Notes under the pieces: model-generated
Seen by the model: only the letters and a program-made list of their open reading frames with translations
Told to the model about the DNA's origin: nothing
Database searches by the model: none
Made by a program: the position numbers and the translations under genes
Shown here: piece by piece, positions 47,881 to 60,366 of the stretch
Layout of the letters: the number at the start of each line of letters is the position of its first letter
Numbering within the stretch: the stretch's first letter is position 1
Source of the DNA: Apodemus sylvaticus
Taxonomy: Eukaryota; Chordata; Mammalia; Rodentia; Muridae
Direction of reading: 5' to 3'
NCBI RefSeq assembly: GCF_947179515.1
Contig: NC_067481.1
Coordinates: 85,677,845-85,741,844, forward strand
Length of the DNA stretch: 64,000 nt

Positions 47881-48418
47881 AACTTGTCTGCAAAGACACC
47901 ATCTTGAGATTTGTTAGGCAACATATAACTAACTGATATTTATGCCCTAGGGTTTCTGACTTAGTACATATATTATGATATTCAAGAACTACATTTCTAG
48001 CACATTCCCCACTGTTGTTGATGCTGTTATCAGGACCAATGTAGATACACCTTTTGAAAGATATGCAGGAAGATTTCATAGACTTTGTTGAATACTGAGA
48101 GACAACAAGTGCCTGGACTAAGACAGTGGATGTGAAGAGGAATTTAGTCAAGATATCTGCCTGACTATGGAGTAATCAGATATGGAGGTAAATGGGAAGA
48201 TAAATTAGGTGAAGTGGTATTGATGCCACAAAACAGAGGAAGCCTAGATGTTGAGTTTCAGACAGAGTTTATTGCAAAATCAGATGGCTATGTGAAAGAA
48301 CAGTTGGCTATGCAGGGTGGTCCTGATCTACATTCTACCTTCCTTGGTTTAGAGGGTGAACTAAAAGTTTATTTCTTTCCCCTTTGCTCTAAAGGTGCAT
48401 ATGGGTGTATGCATGCAT

Positions 48419-48420
<2 letters not shown>

Positions 48421-48457
<37 letters not shown>

Positions 48458-48513
48458 TGTGTATGTGTATGTATAGTATGTGTGTATGTGAGTGAGTGTG
48501 TTTGTGTGTATCA
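48421..48513. repeat. (GT)n microsatellite
   Basis: GT array with GTAT and GAGT interruptions, next to a tRNA-derived SINE. Confidence 0.95.
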
Positions 48514-48665
48514 TGTGTGTGCATGAACATGTATAAAAGTCAGAGGACAAGTTTATGGAGTTAGTTTCTCCTTCCAATCATAACTGGGTTCTTTGGTTGA
48601 ACTTATGATATCATGTTGTGCTAAGAATGTGTCATTACCTTCTGGCCACCTTGCTGGTGGCTTTT
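48500..48665 (-). mobile_element. Degraded tRNA-derived SINE (B3/B4 group)
   Basis: AAAGTCAGAGGACAAGTTTA, TTAGTTTCTCCTTCCAATCA and TTCTGGCCACCTTGCTGG resemble the 14,690 copy. A GT array lies on its left. Confidence 0.55.
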
Positions 48666-50769
48666 AAATACCCTTTTAAAACTACATTTTACAAGTTGAC
48701 AATAGAATTTCTAATTTATTTTGATACATCCTATTTCTTTTATGCAATTTCTACTAAAATTTCTGGAACACCCATGTGAGATTTAGAAGACATTTCCATC
48801 CTAATAGATAGGGGCAAACATCTGAAGTTTGAGCTTTTAATGTTTCAGCTGATTTCATTGTAAGAGACTCGATACACATATCTAATTATAACAGCTCATG
48901 TCGGAAAACATTTTGATGAAAATGATATCACATAGGAGTCAAAAGTGATGATTACATCAACAATTAGCTGTAGTTGTATCTCCTTATGGACTGAACCGAG
49001 TGCCTTGAAGTTAATGATGAGGGCTGAATATTGCCACAGCTGCAAGTGATGCTGGCAATGGAGCTCTCTCAGTGTGCAGTCAGGTCTCCTGGCACTACTT
49101 AAGCTGCCACCAACAAGGGGTAACAGCTGGGCAGAGGGTAGTGTTTGGGCATTACAGAGTGGTTATAAAAATGGTGCTACCAATTCATCTATGCCAATGA
49201 GCAATTTCACATCCTCTATAGAATGTGACTTTGGGGAAATTATTTGTGTATTGGGAATGGAAGAGGGAAAATGGAAACACACATGTTTGGAGTTTGGGGT
49301 TTATTTTTTGATGTCTCTTCCTTTTTGACAGAAGCAGGCCCATTGGTCAAAGATTGACAAACACATATCTGTAAAATGAGTGGTCTTCCTAGAGTCATGG
49401 AACTTAGCAAAAATCAAGTTGTCAACTCTCTAGAAATATAAAATTATTTTCAAAAAGGTCACCTTCAACTTCCATACTGATGTAAGATACTCTAAGCAAA
49501 CCCAGGGATGTTCAGTTGCTTGTGACAATGGTTGGTTGTCTGTAGGAAAAAATAGCAACATGGGCAAACTGAACACAGCATCAATTTATTTAGTGAAAGC
49601 AAGTGAAATGTAACATGTAGATCACTTAGACAACTTTGCAATACTGGGGTGGGATTTTTCCATTTGAGTCTTTATTTCTTTCATTTATGTTGGGATTTAT
49701 GCACTTATGCTGGGGAGGCACCAATTAATAACTTTATACAGAATTACTGGCAGCCTTTGGGAGAAAGTAGATGAGGAGTTCAATAAATTATACAGTGAAT
49801 GCAGGGGCTCGATAAAAGAGGAGAGGAATGAAGAATAAAGAAATGGAGGGAAGAGTTTGAGTTTGGAAGGGACATCTCATTTGAGCATCTAAATTACCAG
49901 CTTCCCAAGACAAACATTTCTGGATTTTTCTTTCTCCTTTTCTTCACTTCTGATTTTCCTTCTCTTCTTTTTTTCTTTGTTCTTCCTCATTTCAATGAGA
50001 ACATTTAAAATACAGAATTGTTGGGAGATAAGCAATCAGGAAATACTTATTTTACCAAGAAGTAGTCATTTTAGCCTAAAGTTTAAAAGTTGACCATGTA
50101 AAACTTGAAAGGAAACCATTACAGCTTAGGAGATGGAGACCTGAGTGAAAGAAATTGAAATCTTGGGAGAATGCCTTTAATCCTGTAAGTAATCAGTTTG
50201 GGAAAAGGAAGACGGAAGGTAGAGATCAAAAGACAAAGGAAAGGGTGTCAATAAAATTTGATACGCAAAAGTATAGGAAACAGAAGGCACTGGGGAGAGG
50301 AAATAATCAATATCGCACAGCCAGAAAAATTATGTTGAAATATAAAGACAGTAAAAGAAACTTTAAATAAAATCTATGGCTGAAGTTTTCAACTGTGATG
50401 ACTGTGACACTTCACTTAAATCTTACTGGATAAAAAAGAATATAAAAAAATATTTGTATTGCTCATTGAAAATTCATATTTTATTTATTAAAAATATTTA
50501 GAACAGATATTTGATTTTAAAAATTTGAATGTTAGAATTGCATTATGCCTCATTTAATTAAAATATTTAGGCAACTTATTTGTTTATACTAGATAATTAC
50601 TAGATATTTAGTAATTACTTACGAGAAGATATGAACAATTCACACCAAGGTAAGAAGTTTATTTTAACTAGAATTCATCAGTAATCTCTGTCATTTATCT
50701 CTAGGAATTTGGGATGAGGGACATGGGTTCTATTTCATGAAATATTTATTTTTATCCTTTTTACTTATG
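48666..50769. other. Nothing recognised
   Basis: Unique AT-rich sequence, no SINE recognised. Short frames at 49074-49328 and 50155-50370 have no motif. Confidence 0.5.
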
Positions 50770-50858
50770 TGTGGGTATGTGGGTATGTGTGGGTATGTGG
50801 GTATGTGTGGGTATGTGTGGGTATGTGTGAGTATGTGTGAGTATGTGTGAGTATGTGC
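50770..50858. repeat. Decamer minisatellite GTATGTGTGG
   Basis: About nine units; the first ones are GTATGTGTGG or a shorter GTATGTGG, the later ones GTATGTGTGA. Confidence 0.92.
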
Positions 50859-50859
50859 A

Positions 50860-51003
50860 CAGCACCACAGAAGCTTTGGCAGGCAAGAAATGCCAGAGGA
50901 ACGCATGAAAATAGTCACAAGCATCTCAGACCCTGGCATGGGTCTGAACTCAGGCTCTCTGCAGGGAGGGAAGATTTTACTGCTGAAACATCTCTCCAAC
51001 TCA
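50860..51003 (-). mobile_element. Degraded tRNA-derived SINE
   Basis: GCATGGGTCTGAACTCAGGC, then TTTACTGCTGAAACATCTCT and CCAACTC, match the reversed head of a rodent tRNA-derived SINE. It follows a GTATGTGTGG minisatellite. Confidence 0.55.
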
Positions 51004-51123
51004 GTATTCTAGATTTTACTTATTTGATTGTTATAGGTTTTTTTAAATAAACAATTTTTGTTTATTTGCATAAAAAAGTCTTAGAATCTCAAATGTGGTT
51101 GGTCTCAAACTCATTGTTTTCTT

Positions 51124-51874
51124 ATATATATATATATATGTATATATATATACATATATTTTTTTTCATTTACATTTCAAATGATTTCCCCTTTTCTAGA
51201 CCCCTACTCCCTGAAAGTTCCATCAGCCCCTTTCCCTCCCCATGTTTTCCCATCTAACCCTTCCCACTTCCCTGTTCTAGTTTTGCCTTATACTGCTTCA
51301 CTGAGTCTTTCCAGAACAAGGGGCCACTCCTCCGTTCTTCTTGTACCTCATTTGATGTGTGGATTATGTTTTTGGTATTCCATTTTTTCTAGGTTAATAT
51401 CCACTTATTAGTGAGTGCATACCATGATTCATCTTTTGAGTCTGGGTTACCTCACTTAGTATGATGTTCTCCAGCTCCATCCATTTGCCTAAGAATTTCA
51501 TGAATTCATTGTTTCTAATGGCTGAATAGTACTCCATTGTGTATATATATCACATTTTTTGCATCCACTCTTCTGTTGGGGGGATACCTGGGTTCTTTCC
51601 AGCTTCTGGAAATTATAAATAGGGCTGATATGAGCATAGTGGAACATGTATCCTTATTACGTGCTGGGGAATCTTCTGGGTATATGCCCAGGCATGGTAT
51701 AGCAGGATCTTCTGGAAGTGAGGTGCCCTGTTTTTGGAGGACCCGCCAGACTGATTTCCAGAGTGGTTGTACCAATTTGCAACCCCACCAGCAGTGGAGG
51801 AGTGTTCCTCTTTCTCCACATCCTCGCCAACACCTGCTGTCTCCTGTATTTTTAATCTTAGCCATTCTGACTGG
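51124..51874 (-). mobile_element. 5'-truncated LINE-1, close relative of the full-length copy
   Basis: It covers the ORF2 C-terminus and the 3' UTR and aligns along its length with 38054-38800, with scattered substitutions. It contains MAKIKNTGDSRCWRGCGE with an intact Trp. TGTTTTCTT at 51115-51123 and 51875-51883 looks like a 9-bp target duplication. The tail next to the left duplication has become a (TA)n-rich array at 51124-51160. Other frame breaks make it a dead fragment. Confidence 0.93.
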
Positions 51875-51954
51875 TGTTTTCTTTAATTAAACTCTCAACT
51901 CTTCGGAACATAGGCATGCTCTCATTCCAGGCAAGCATTTTTTATTTTAAATTT

Positions 51955-52285
51955 ACTTTTGTTTATTAGATATTCTCTTTATTTGCATTTTAAATGTTAA
52001 CCCCTTTCTTCTTCGAAACCCCACTATCCTATTCTCCCTTCCCCTGCTCACCAACCAACCCACTCCCTCTTCCCTGTCCTGACATTTCCCTACACAGGCA
52101 ATGAGCCTTCACAGGACCAAGGGTGTCTCCTCTCATTGATGTCTAATAATGCCATCCTCTGCTACATATGTGGCCAGAGTCATTGGACCCCCAATGTGTA
52201 CTCTACAGACCCATAAGAGGAACAACAATAGGAACCAACCAGGATCCCCAGAGCTCCTAGGGACTAAACCTCCAACCGGGTAAAC
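51955..52285 (-). mobile_element. L1 3' end with 5' inversion
   Basis: 51955-52204 is a minus-strand L1 3' UTR, directly comparable with 11840-12108. At about 52205 it switches to the opposite strand: AGAGGAACAACAATAGGAAC through GGGACTAAACCTCCAACC. This is the neighbouring upstream segment in inverted orientation, because the reverse complement GTTTGGTGGTTTAGTCCC follows the equivalent junction point at 12108 in the uninverted copy. Confidence 0.8.
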
Positions 52286-52973
52286 ATTTATAAAAATGAG
52301 GGAAGTGTAAATACGCAACCATTGACCATTTTCACATAGTTTAATTTAGCTTGCTTCTGAACTTTACAAATATTGCAGCATTTAATAATACCATGGAAAT
52401 CTAGATATACAACTTTTGTACATTTTATAAAATCTTTAGGGACACTGGAAAAATAATTTTGACTATAAGTTTCACCTAGATACTGTTACCTAGCATAAGC
52501 TGTGATTTGAAGACAAGTTGTAAAATGTTCAGAAAATGGTATTTAAGAATCCTCTGCTTGGCTTATGAGAGATATGATTATGGATTCTTTTATATTTGAA
52601 AATGTAACATAGAGATTCAGCTATTCTTAAATGCAAATTAACCTCCTAAAGTGAATCACAGAAATGCAAGAGGATTGCCTTCATGTTCAACAGGAGTATT
52701 ATAGAATAACTCAATGTCATGGAAGGCACTGGAATTCAAAACGGATGAACTGGGCCAACCTCTGACAAAGCAGAAGGATTAAAAACTGACTCCGTGGTCT
52801 TCCTATGAGTTTTGAGTCACACCAACATTAGATTTCCTGCTCGATCCATAAATTATCATCTAATATAAATGTATGACAAAACAAATTAGTGTAAATGGAC
52901 ATCATGTCGTTCTAAAGGAGGCTGGCAAAGGACTCATAGCCAGTCTTGCAAGTTTGAAAACACTAGCTATTTT
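52286..52973. other. Nothing recognised
   Basis: Unique AT-rich sequence between the inverted L1 and the CpG-enriched block. Confidence 0.5.
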
Positions 52974-53762
52974 GCGAGAGCCTGTTGTTTTCCTGTAATT
53001 CAGCGACAGTTTAGCATCGGTACCCACTGCTGGCCTTATGTTCCTACATCTGCTGTGTGAAGAAAACATTTTTCCCTTAAAGTAGCATCCACCATGCTAA
53101 TTGTTCTCACTCCCGGTTCACGTTAAGCATCAGATGAGCCATTTGTCGATCAAGGCATGTACCGGAACTCCTTCGACTTTGGCAACAGCTGCCTTTTTCA
53201 GGGGATTCAAAGAGTCTGTAGCTGCAGGACATTGAGAACACCGTCCATGGGTAGCAACTGCCTCAATTCAACCTAACACAAACTGAATTTATACGGCACC
53301 CAATGAAGGAGCTGAACGGTGGAGCGTTCCATCAACGGACACTTTAGCCCTACATAACAGGAGTGTAACTAGCTACATTGAAAATCATTTGTTATTTTTC
53401 TCTGGGTGTCATTTGCACACCATTATTAAGAGACATCTGCCGTATTTCTTTAAGTATTTTGCTTTGCTTTCTTGGAAACCACACGGCTAGAATGTTTTAA
53501 CAACTCCATTGCCAGTCCTTACCTGAGCAGCAAGTTGCTTTGCAGCTTTGTTTATGGGCTGATAATGGAGAAGACGCTCTTAGCTTGCTCGCTGGTAAGC
53601 ATAGTTCTGCCGTTCTGCTGTAATATCGAATGCGACTTCATTCATGTGACATGGGGTGCGTTTCCCCGATCGTGTAACACGTCATCACTTTGGGAAATAT
53701 GTGTACTTTATTGGAAAAACAGCACAGCCAGCAGACACTCATGCGTCCCTTTCTTGCTCACG
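52974..53762. other. CpG-enriched unique segment
   Basis: Hand counting gives 26 CpGs in about 790 bp at modest GC, several times denser than its surroundings. No SINE, L1 or coding similarity is recognised. The 97-codon frame at 53472-53765 has no ATG at its first codon and no motif. Confidence 0.6.
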
Positions 53763-54171
53763 TAGATTTACTGTTGGGTAGCACAGACCAAGAACACTTG
53801 AGGTTGCCTAATGCTTTCTGGTTTTGTTACCCTTTTCCTGCTAGATCAATCCCCTGGTTGGGCTCATATCCTTGATTATTTGTGTCTACTTTCCTGACTC
53901 TGGACTTTTTGTTCTTCTCAGTATACTAATGTTTTAATCCTTTGTATAATTTAAGGCAGAAAGAAAGCATTATTATTAATGTGGACAACCTTTGGGGTTT
54001 TTTTTTTTACTTTCTTTTTTATGGTTATGGTTTTGTGTTTTCCATGCCTGCTTCCTTCCTTGTATCTGTGATTATTTTCTTCAACTCAAAAAAACAAAAA
54101 CAAACAAAAAAAAAACCCCACTTTATAGCTTTTTTTTAAATGTAGGTTTACATTTGACAGATATTTTTGCT

Positions 54172-54290
54172 CTTACCGTTTCTCTTCCTCCTTCCCTCTC
54201 TCCCTCCCTCCATCTCTCTATCACTCCCTTTCTTTTGTTCTTTCTTTCTTTTTTTCATCCCTTTTCTCTTTCTTTATCTCTTTGCATACA
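54172..54290. repeat. CT-rich low-complexity tract
   Basis: About 120 bp rich in TCCC, TCTC and TTTC words. Confidence 0.85.
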
Positions 54291-54449
54291 TTGATATGTG
54301 CCTGTATGCCCAGTTGTGGACATACCATACAAGGCTTCAAATGATTCTTTCCACCTGATTTCCTTGAGCTGAGGCATCAATGAGGCTGGCAGCCATCCCC
54401 CTGTCTCCAGCCCACACAGGGATGCAGGGAAAGGCACACTCATGACCAT

Positions 54450-54530
54450 GTCCAGCTTTTAGGTTAACACTCAGATTTGAACTCAGAACCTCTTGCTAGT
54501 GCTCTTATGCACTGAGCCATGTCTCCAGAC
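54450..54530 (-). mobile_element. Degraded tRNA-derived SINE fragment
   Basis: AGATTTGAACTCAGAACCTC and CACTGAGCCATGTCTCCAG are the reversed head of a tRNA-derived SINE. Another SINE of the same type begins 174 bp downstream. Confidence 0.65.
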
Positions 54531-54703
54531 CTCCCCTTTCCTTTTGTAGAAGTGCCTTGGTTTACTCTTCTTACCCAAAGGACAGTTCCACACTGTGGCA
54601 ACTACTTTCAGAAATTTAAATATGTCTCTCTTTAGTCTTCTATTCATATTCATTTGTCTTCTAAAAGCAGCTGTCACAGTTGTTTTTTCTTAAGGCTATA
54701 TGT

Positions 54704-54877
54704 TTTTTTAAAGATTTATGTATATGATTACACTGTAGCTGTCTTCAGACACACCAAAAGAGGGTATCGGATCACATTGCAGATGGTTTTGAGCCACCAT
54801 GTAGTTGCTGGGAATTGAACTCAATACCTTTGGAAGAGCAGTCAGGGCTCTCAGCCCCTGAGCCATCTCTCCAGCCC
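54704..54877 (-). mobile_element. B2/B3-type SINE
   Basis: Minus-oriented tRNA-derived SINE: CTGTAGCTGTCTTCAGACAC near the left end, then GCTGGGAATTGAACTCAATA and GAGCCATCTCTCCAGCCC at the right end, which is the tRNA-like head. Confidence 0.92.
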
Positions 54878-56801
54878 GTCTCTGTCATTGTTAAAGACAA
54901 TGTATTTTCTTCTGATCACATTTAAGATGCTATTGCACATCCTGTCAAGTCCACTGGTTTTATTATTATGTGGTAACAGGTAAGTTTCTCTGCTTTGTAT
55001 ATGTTCCCTATCCAGGAAGTACATAGGAAAGGCACAGCAGAACAGGCTACCTGAAGAAGAATTCCTGTCCTTCAACCATCTGGGTCTCTCAAGCTTTGTG
55101 GCTTCACCTGTTCTCCAATGGTAAAATTACAATCGAGACCTCATAGGTATCTTGATGGTAGGTGCCAGGCCAAGTCAAGCTACTTCATAGCAACAAAAGA
55201 GAACTTCAGTAGAACATAGACTCATGTCAATCACTTATAAGCCATAGCCAAGAAAGGAAGCGAAACAATCTTTAAGGTGATATACAAAAAGGAAAATGGA
55301 AAAAAAAAACCTCTGAATTATACTTGCAGAATATTTAAACATATACATTAACAACAATGATAAATATAAAAAGCAACTTGTCTTTTGCTACCTGTGGTCA
55401 GGCTTATGATACTCAGTATCTTTGTCATTTTACCCTTATCTCTGCATGGTTTCTGAAAGTATATGAAAGATATGAAAATGGAGAATGTCTTCAAACAGGA
55501 AAGAGTTTGCAATGTTTATTTTTCCCAAGTCCTAAATTAAATAAACTCCGGCAAGTGAATAAAATAACTAAGTTAATTCTTAGCCATTCTAAGGAGCATC
55601 TCTGGAACTGCATTGTAAAACTATAGATAAAAATCAGATATTGTCTGGAAATTGTCTGAGTTTTAAACCAGAAATGCATTTCTTTTTAACATGCCCTCGA
55701 CATGTTAGTTGTTTATAGCACATAAATGATGAATAGCTTACTAAAGCAGGAGATATACCAAATAAATCCAAAGAACAAATTCAAAGAAAGATAAGAAACA
55801 TTTGATTGATCTGAAATTATACTTGCCTGGATAAGGCTGCTGAAAACATTTATTCTGTCTCCTCTAATGTGCTTTGAGAACAGCTGAAATGCCTTACCAC
55901 TGGCCTGTAGAACTCAAGTGCCATTTCCTATGTAAAAGAATCAGAACTCCCTGGAGAATGCTTGCATTCAGTCTAGAGGAGGAAACATCAAAACCAGCCA
56001 GGAACATTTCATGCCAGAACACCAGGAAGCACTGACAGTCTCTTAGGACCTCTTCCAAACAGCTGAAGAGTCAACTGGGAAAGCCTGCAATGCTCAGTCT
56101 TCAACATTTAAGCACCAGGAAGTACTTAATAGCTACAAAGTATTTCAAGCTACAAAATAGTAAGAGCAGCAACCATAAAAACAAACAAAAGCCCTACTAT
56201 GCCTTTGTATAACTCATTATTTTGAAGAGTCAAATAAAAAGGGAGGAGGAATTCAGTATTTTTTATTATACTTGATGTACTGATGTCAGAGTAGCCAAAA
56301 AATTGTTAAGGAATAAGCATGTCTCAAGATGTAGAAATAAATAAGTTCAGATGATCGCTAATGAAGAAATGACATCATTGAGATGTCATTGTCTTATAAT
56401 CTAAAATGAAATCATTTATCCTGACCAAGAAAACCAACGGAAGCTAAAATTCGAAATATAAACACATAAACTCGCATTACACATTTTCTTAATGGAGATA
56501 CGTACAAATGAGTTTACATAGAAGGAAAAAAATGTTCTTTATCCTGCATATTCAAACCAGAAACAGGAACTCTCATCTGTCCTCTGTATTGAATGTCACC
56601 ACAGATGCAGAAAAATTGAATCAGTAGTCTAAAGAGTAGAATGTATCAAGAGATCTAGAACGGTCCGGGTATGGAGATGTGTAAATTTATTCCCAGAATC
56701 CAGGAGACAAAGAGTGCTATGTATGCCACTATACATACCAAGTTTCAGTTAGGCCTCCAAGAAGCATATAGTGAGATCATTTAAAAAAGAAAAAAAAAAG
56801 A
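54878..56801. other. Nothing recognised
   Basis: Unique AT-rich sequence. The 89-codon + frame at 55357-55626 has no recognisable domain. Confidence 0.5.
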
Positions 56802-57025
56802 AGCCGGGCAGCGAAAGCACATGCCTTTAATCCCAGCACATGGGAGGCAGAGGCAGGCAGATTTCTGAGTTTGAGGGCAGCCTGGTATACAAAGTGAGTT
56901 CCAGGGCAGCCAGGGCTACACAGAAAAACCCTGTCTCAAAAAAAACCCAAAAAACAAAAACAAAAAAAAGAACAAAAAAATGAAAGAAAGAAAGAATGAA
57001 ACAAAGAATGAAATAAAGAAAAAAG
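56802..57025 (+). mobile_element. B1 SINE with long A-rich tail
   Basis: Starts AAGCCGGGCAGCGAAAGCAC; contains CCTTTAATCCCAGCAC and GAGTTCCAGGGCAGCCAGGG, and ends CCCTGTCTC followed by an A-rich tail with GAAA repeats. The flanks are too A-rich to define a target duplication. Confidence 0.95.
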
Positions 57026-57249
57026 AAATATCTAAATTATGGGAAGCTGTATAGTACAAGCATTCTCTTTAATATAACTCAAATTGGCAAAGAAGGGGAT
57101 ATCTACACATTAGTAAATAATTCAGCTACTCATCTGCAAATTGATCTTGTTTGATTCTTAATTCAAATAAACCAAAAACAATAATATATCTTTATAAGAA
57201 AACTAAAACAGGATATATTTTGAATATATGTATGTAAATATGCACTTGT

Positions 57250-57272
57250 ACACACACACACACACACATAAC
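57250..57272. repeat. (CA)n microsatellite
   Basis: Short CA array in AT-rich DNA. Confidence 0.9.
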
Positions 57273-58394
57273 ACACATACATGAAAACATTCAGAAGGTA
57301 TTGTTAAATTATTTAGAGAGCATTGCTATGTATTTATATGACTTTCATGAGTTTCTGTCTTACATAAATAAACTGACATATGTATGCATAAAATTACATA
57401 TTTTGAATATTTTTTGAAAATGTACTTAGAGATACTGATAGAGGTGAATTCAATAACCTCATAATTACTGGGGCAATTCCTTTCTATTTTCTCTGTTGGA
57501 GGCTAGGCCAAATCTTTATTTACTTAGAAGCTTACTAAGATTCTGGATTTATTTAGGAGTATCCATAGCTTTGCTATGAAGTTCTTACTAATAAACACAA
57601 ACACAGAAAAGAATAGACTATATTTGATAATACATGTGTTAAGCATGTGTTAAGCAACAGAAAGTAAGACTTCTTTAAAAAGTATTTAAACTGACAGATA
57701 TTTTTGGTTTTCTATTGTTTTCTTAGAGATGGGACGTTTCAACATCCTTCCTCTGAAAGTTTGACATCTATCATTACCAACATTGGTTTCTGAAAACAAT
57801 ATTTTGTGTTGTCTGCATGATAGTGCTCAGTGAGCATGGGCAGTCTTTAGTCAGAATGAGGGAGAACCACTTAGACCACTCTGCTACACACAAATACTCT
57901 AATGGGGATCAATCACACCCAATTAAAACTCCAGGAACTATGAATCTTTAATAGGTTCACCATGAGATAATTCAGCGGTTAAGTCCTCTTTAGATTGGTG
58001 CCTCAGAGAAATTCAAACTCAAAATGAATCATCTTCATGATTTCATTTTCAATGAAGCTTTCTGATTGTTTTTGTTTGTTTGTTGTTTGTTTGAAACACA
58101 AAGGGCTTTGCAGTTCTAACCTTCTAACTTAATTAGGTTCCTGGATACACGTTAAAAAATTTTAGGCATTTGTTTGAGCTATAATTTACATTAAATTCTA
58201 TATTTTTGTTCTTTAATAATTAAAGAGTCTAAATAAACATAAGCACCTCGGTGACTTTTGTTTCCCACCTGCCACTTAGCCTGGCCCTTCTCGATGCCCC
58301 CATCTAACCCAGAGTCACAGTGGGGACTGCTCTTCATTCCATTACAAATGAAAGTACGTCAGGAGAAGCGACTTGAGCCTTCTTCACCTTTATC
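57273..58394. other. Nothing recognised
   Basis: AT-rich. Holds an 11-bp tandem duplication (TGTGTTAAGCA) at about 57635. Confidence 0.5.
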
Positions 58395-58600
58395 TCTGTA
58401 ATGCAATGGTCAAGAGAGCTGACTTCAGCACAAGGACACCTGACCTGACATTTTCTAGTTAAGCAGCCTCAGCATATCCCCACCTCTTCTCCTCATCTGT
58501 GAAGTCCCAGTAGCATTTTCCCTGTGTATGTCTGCTAAAGGTTAAATGAGATTTACATATGTTGCATTTTAGATGGTGCCCGGTGCATGCTGGCCTTTTA
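58395..58600 (+). mobile_element. MIR relic
   Basis: TCTTCTCCTCATCTGTGAAG, GTTAAATGAGATTTACATAT and GATGGTGCCCGGTGCATGC match the 3' two thirds of MIR in order. Confidence 0.7.
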
Positions 58601-59860
58601 GCTGTTGCCTGCTGATAGCAGTGTGGAAGTACAGACTTCATCCCTTCTTGTGGATGAGAGACGTGAATAAGCAAGGCCACATTGGAGGATATTCTTTCTC
58701 TTTTGGCTTTCCTAGGGCAAGTCAGCTGCTTGCTTAGTGTGAGTGCTAGTACTGAGAAACGTGTGAGCCTGTGGGTGTCTCAGAGGAAGATGGCATGTCC
58801 CAGTACACATGCATCTGTGGATTACTATGTTGGAGATATTCTGAGAGGATGTCATAGGGAGGGAGAAGTTCTAATAAGATCATTTTATTTTTGGTGAGAG
58901 TATTTGCTTCTATTTATTTTTAGGTCTGATCAACATTTGAAATCAACTTTTTACAGTGTTAAAAAGAGCAGTCAAGGAGCTCTGCTGGAAATATTTGGCA
59001 GAATCCCAGCCAGAAGCATCATCTTCACTGAAATTTTCTCTGTGTTGCTAATTTTATCCATGAATATCTATTTACAGAAGATTTCCCCCTAGCTTTCCTT
59101 TTGCTCTGTGCCTCACATTTTTTGTAATATAATTATACTTATATAATAAGTTTAAATAAGTCATTAAGATACAAAAACTTAATGCATAATTAATTGATGT
59201 GATTACAAGGAAGAATGAGCACACAAAATATGTTTGTGTAAAAGCATAGTTCAGTACATAGGCACTGTGAACACGAGAGCTTTTTTAGCATAGAACAGCG
59301 TGTCATTTGTCAATGCTTGTAATCTGGGGCAAGATACAGCTAATGAAGAACAATTCCATTTTCATTCTGTAAGTATAGAAACAAAATAACTACTTTTGTA
59401 GATGTCTTAGCCGTTTATCGGGATCCTCAAAAATGTAACTTGATGATATAGCTTCAGTTAATGCCTCTACTGTAGCCTGAGATCACCTCCCAGTCCCAAA
59501 ATAAGTTGAGACGTTTCCTAAGAATTCCATTCTAATGTTTCACAACAAAACTCTTTGTATTGATCTTTACTAGAGATACAGAATGTAGCATGTTCTCTTA
59601 TGACTAATTCTCTTTTTAATAAGCTACTAACTGCATTGAGCAAGATCTGGCTGTGACATCAATAAAGTTATTGAACCCCAAGCTGATCTGGCTGGTTGAG
59701 TGATTGTCCTCTTCGTTCCTGCCCCACTTGTATTGTTCCTGAAGATGCATGCTGAGTTGAAGTCAGCCTTGCCCAGCAGAGGAGAACTCATCCTTCACGA
59801 AGGGTGCGCTCCCCTGTCAGAATTCCCAAGAAACTCCATATTCATTAGTTAATTTTTAAT
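58601..59860. other. Nothing recognised
   Basis: Unique sequence; short open frames at 58682-58897 and 58904-59092 without motifs. Confidence 0.5.
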
Positions 59861-59984
59861 TGTGTGGACAAGAGCTTTTCGGAGTTGATTCTCCTCTTCC
59901 AACTTGTGGGTCCTGGTGAATGAACTCAGGTTGTTAGGTGTGGTAATAAGTAACATTTTCCTGCTGAGCTATCTTACTTGTCCT
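59861..59984 (-). mobile_element. Degraded tRNA-derived SINE
   Basis: GGAGTTGATTCTCCTCTTCC, TGTGGGTCCTGGTGAATGAA and TGCTGAGCTATCTTACTTG keep the order of a reversed B3/B4-type SINE, with about one mismatch in every few bases. Confidence 0.65.
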
Positions 59985-60117
59985 ATATTTTTTTATTTCA
60001 CTCATTTATCTACTCAAGAATCTAGAAAGTATGTTGTCACAAGTCCTATTATACATGCATCACCTCTCCCAAACACATTGCCACACTTGGCTTGGCTACA
60101 ATGGTGGAAGAACTGTA

Positions 60118-60172
60118 TCTATATTATCTATATCTGTATCTGTATCTGTATCTGTATCTGTATCTATATCTG
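60118..60172. repeat. Hexanucleotide (TATCTG)n microsatellite
   Basis: About eight TATCTG/TATCTA units, 92 bp upstream of the tropomyosin pseudogene. Confidence 0.93.
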
Positions 60173-60366
60173 AATTTCAAATGTAATGAATGGCTTACTT
60201 AGTATGTTAAATTCAATTACATCATATTCTAAAGGTAAAAATAACTTTTAAAAGGTACATCGGGCACTCTGACTTAGATACCCCACTGCACTAGCATCTC
60301 CTCTCCTTCTGCTGCCTATGGGGCCCTCACCACTGCCACCATGGACTCCATCAAGAAAAAGATACT

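Noticed and set aside
50770..50858. Decamer array as a telomere-like or regulatory repeat
   Set aside because: GTATGTGTGG is a degenerate GT-type minisatellite with no telomeric unit.
51515..51865. 116-codon minus-strand frame as a separate gene
   Set aside because: It is the ORF2 C-terminus in the truncated L1 sibling.
53472..53765. 97-codon frame in the CpG-enriched block
   Set aside because: The first codon is TTG rather than ATG, and no motif or splice signal supports coding.
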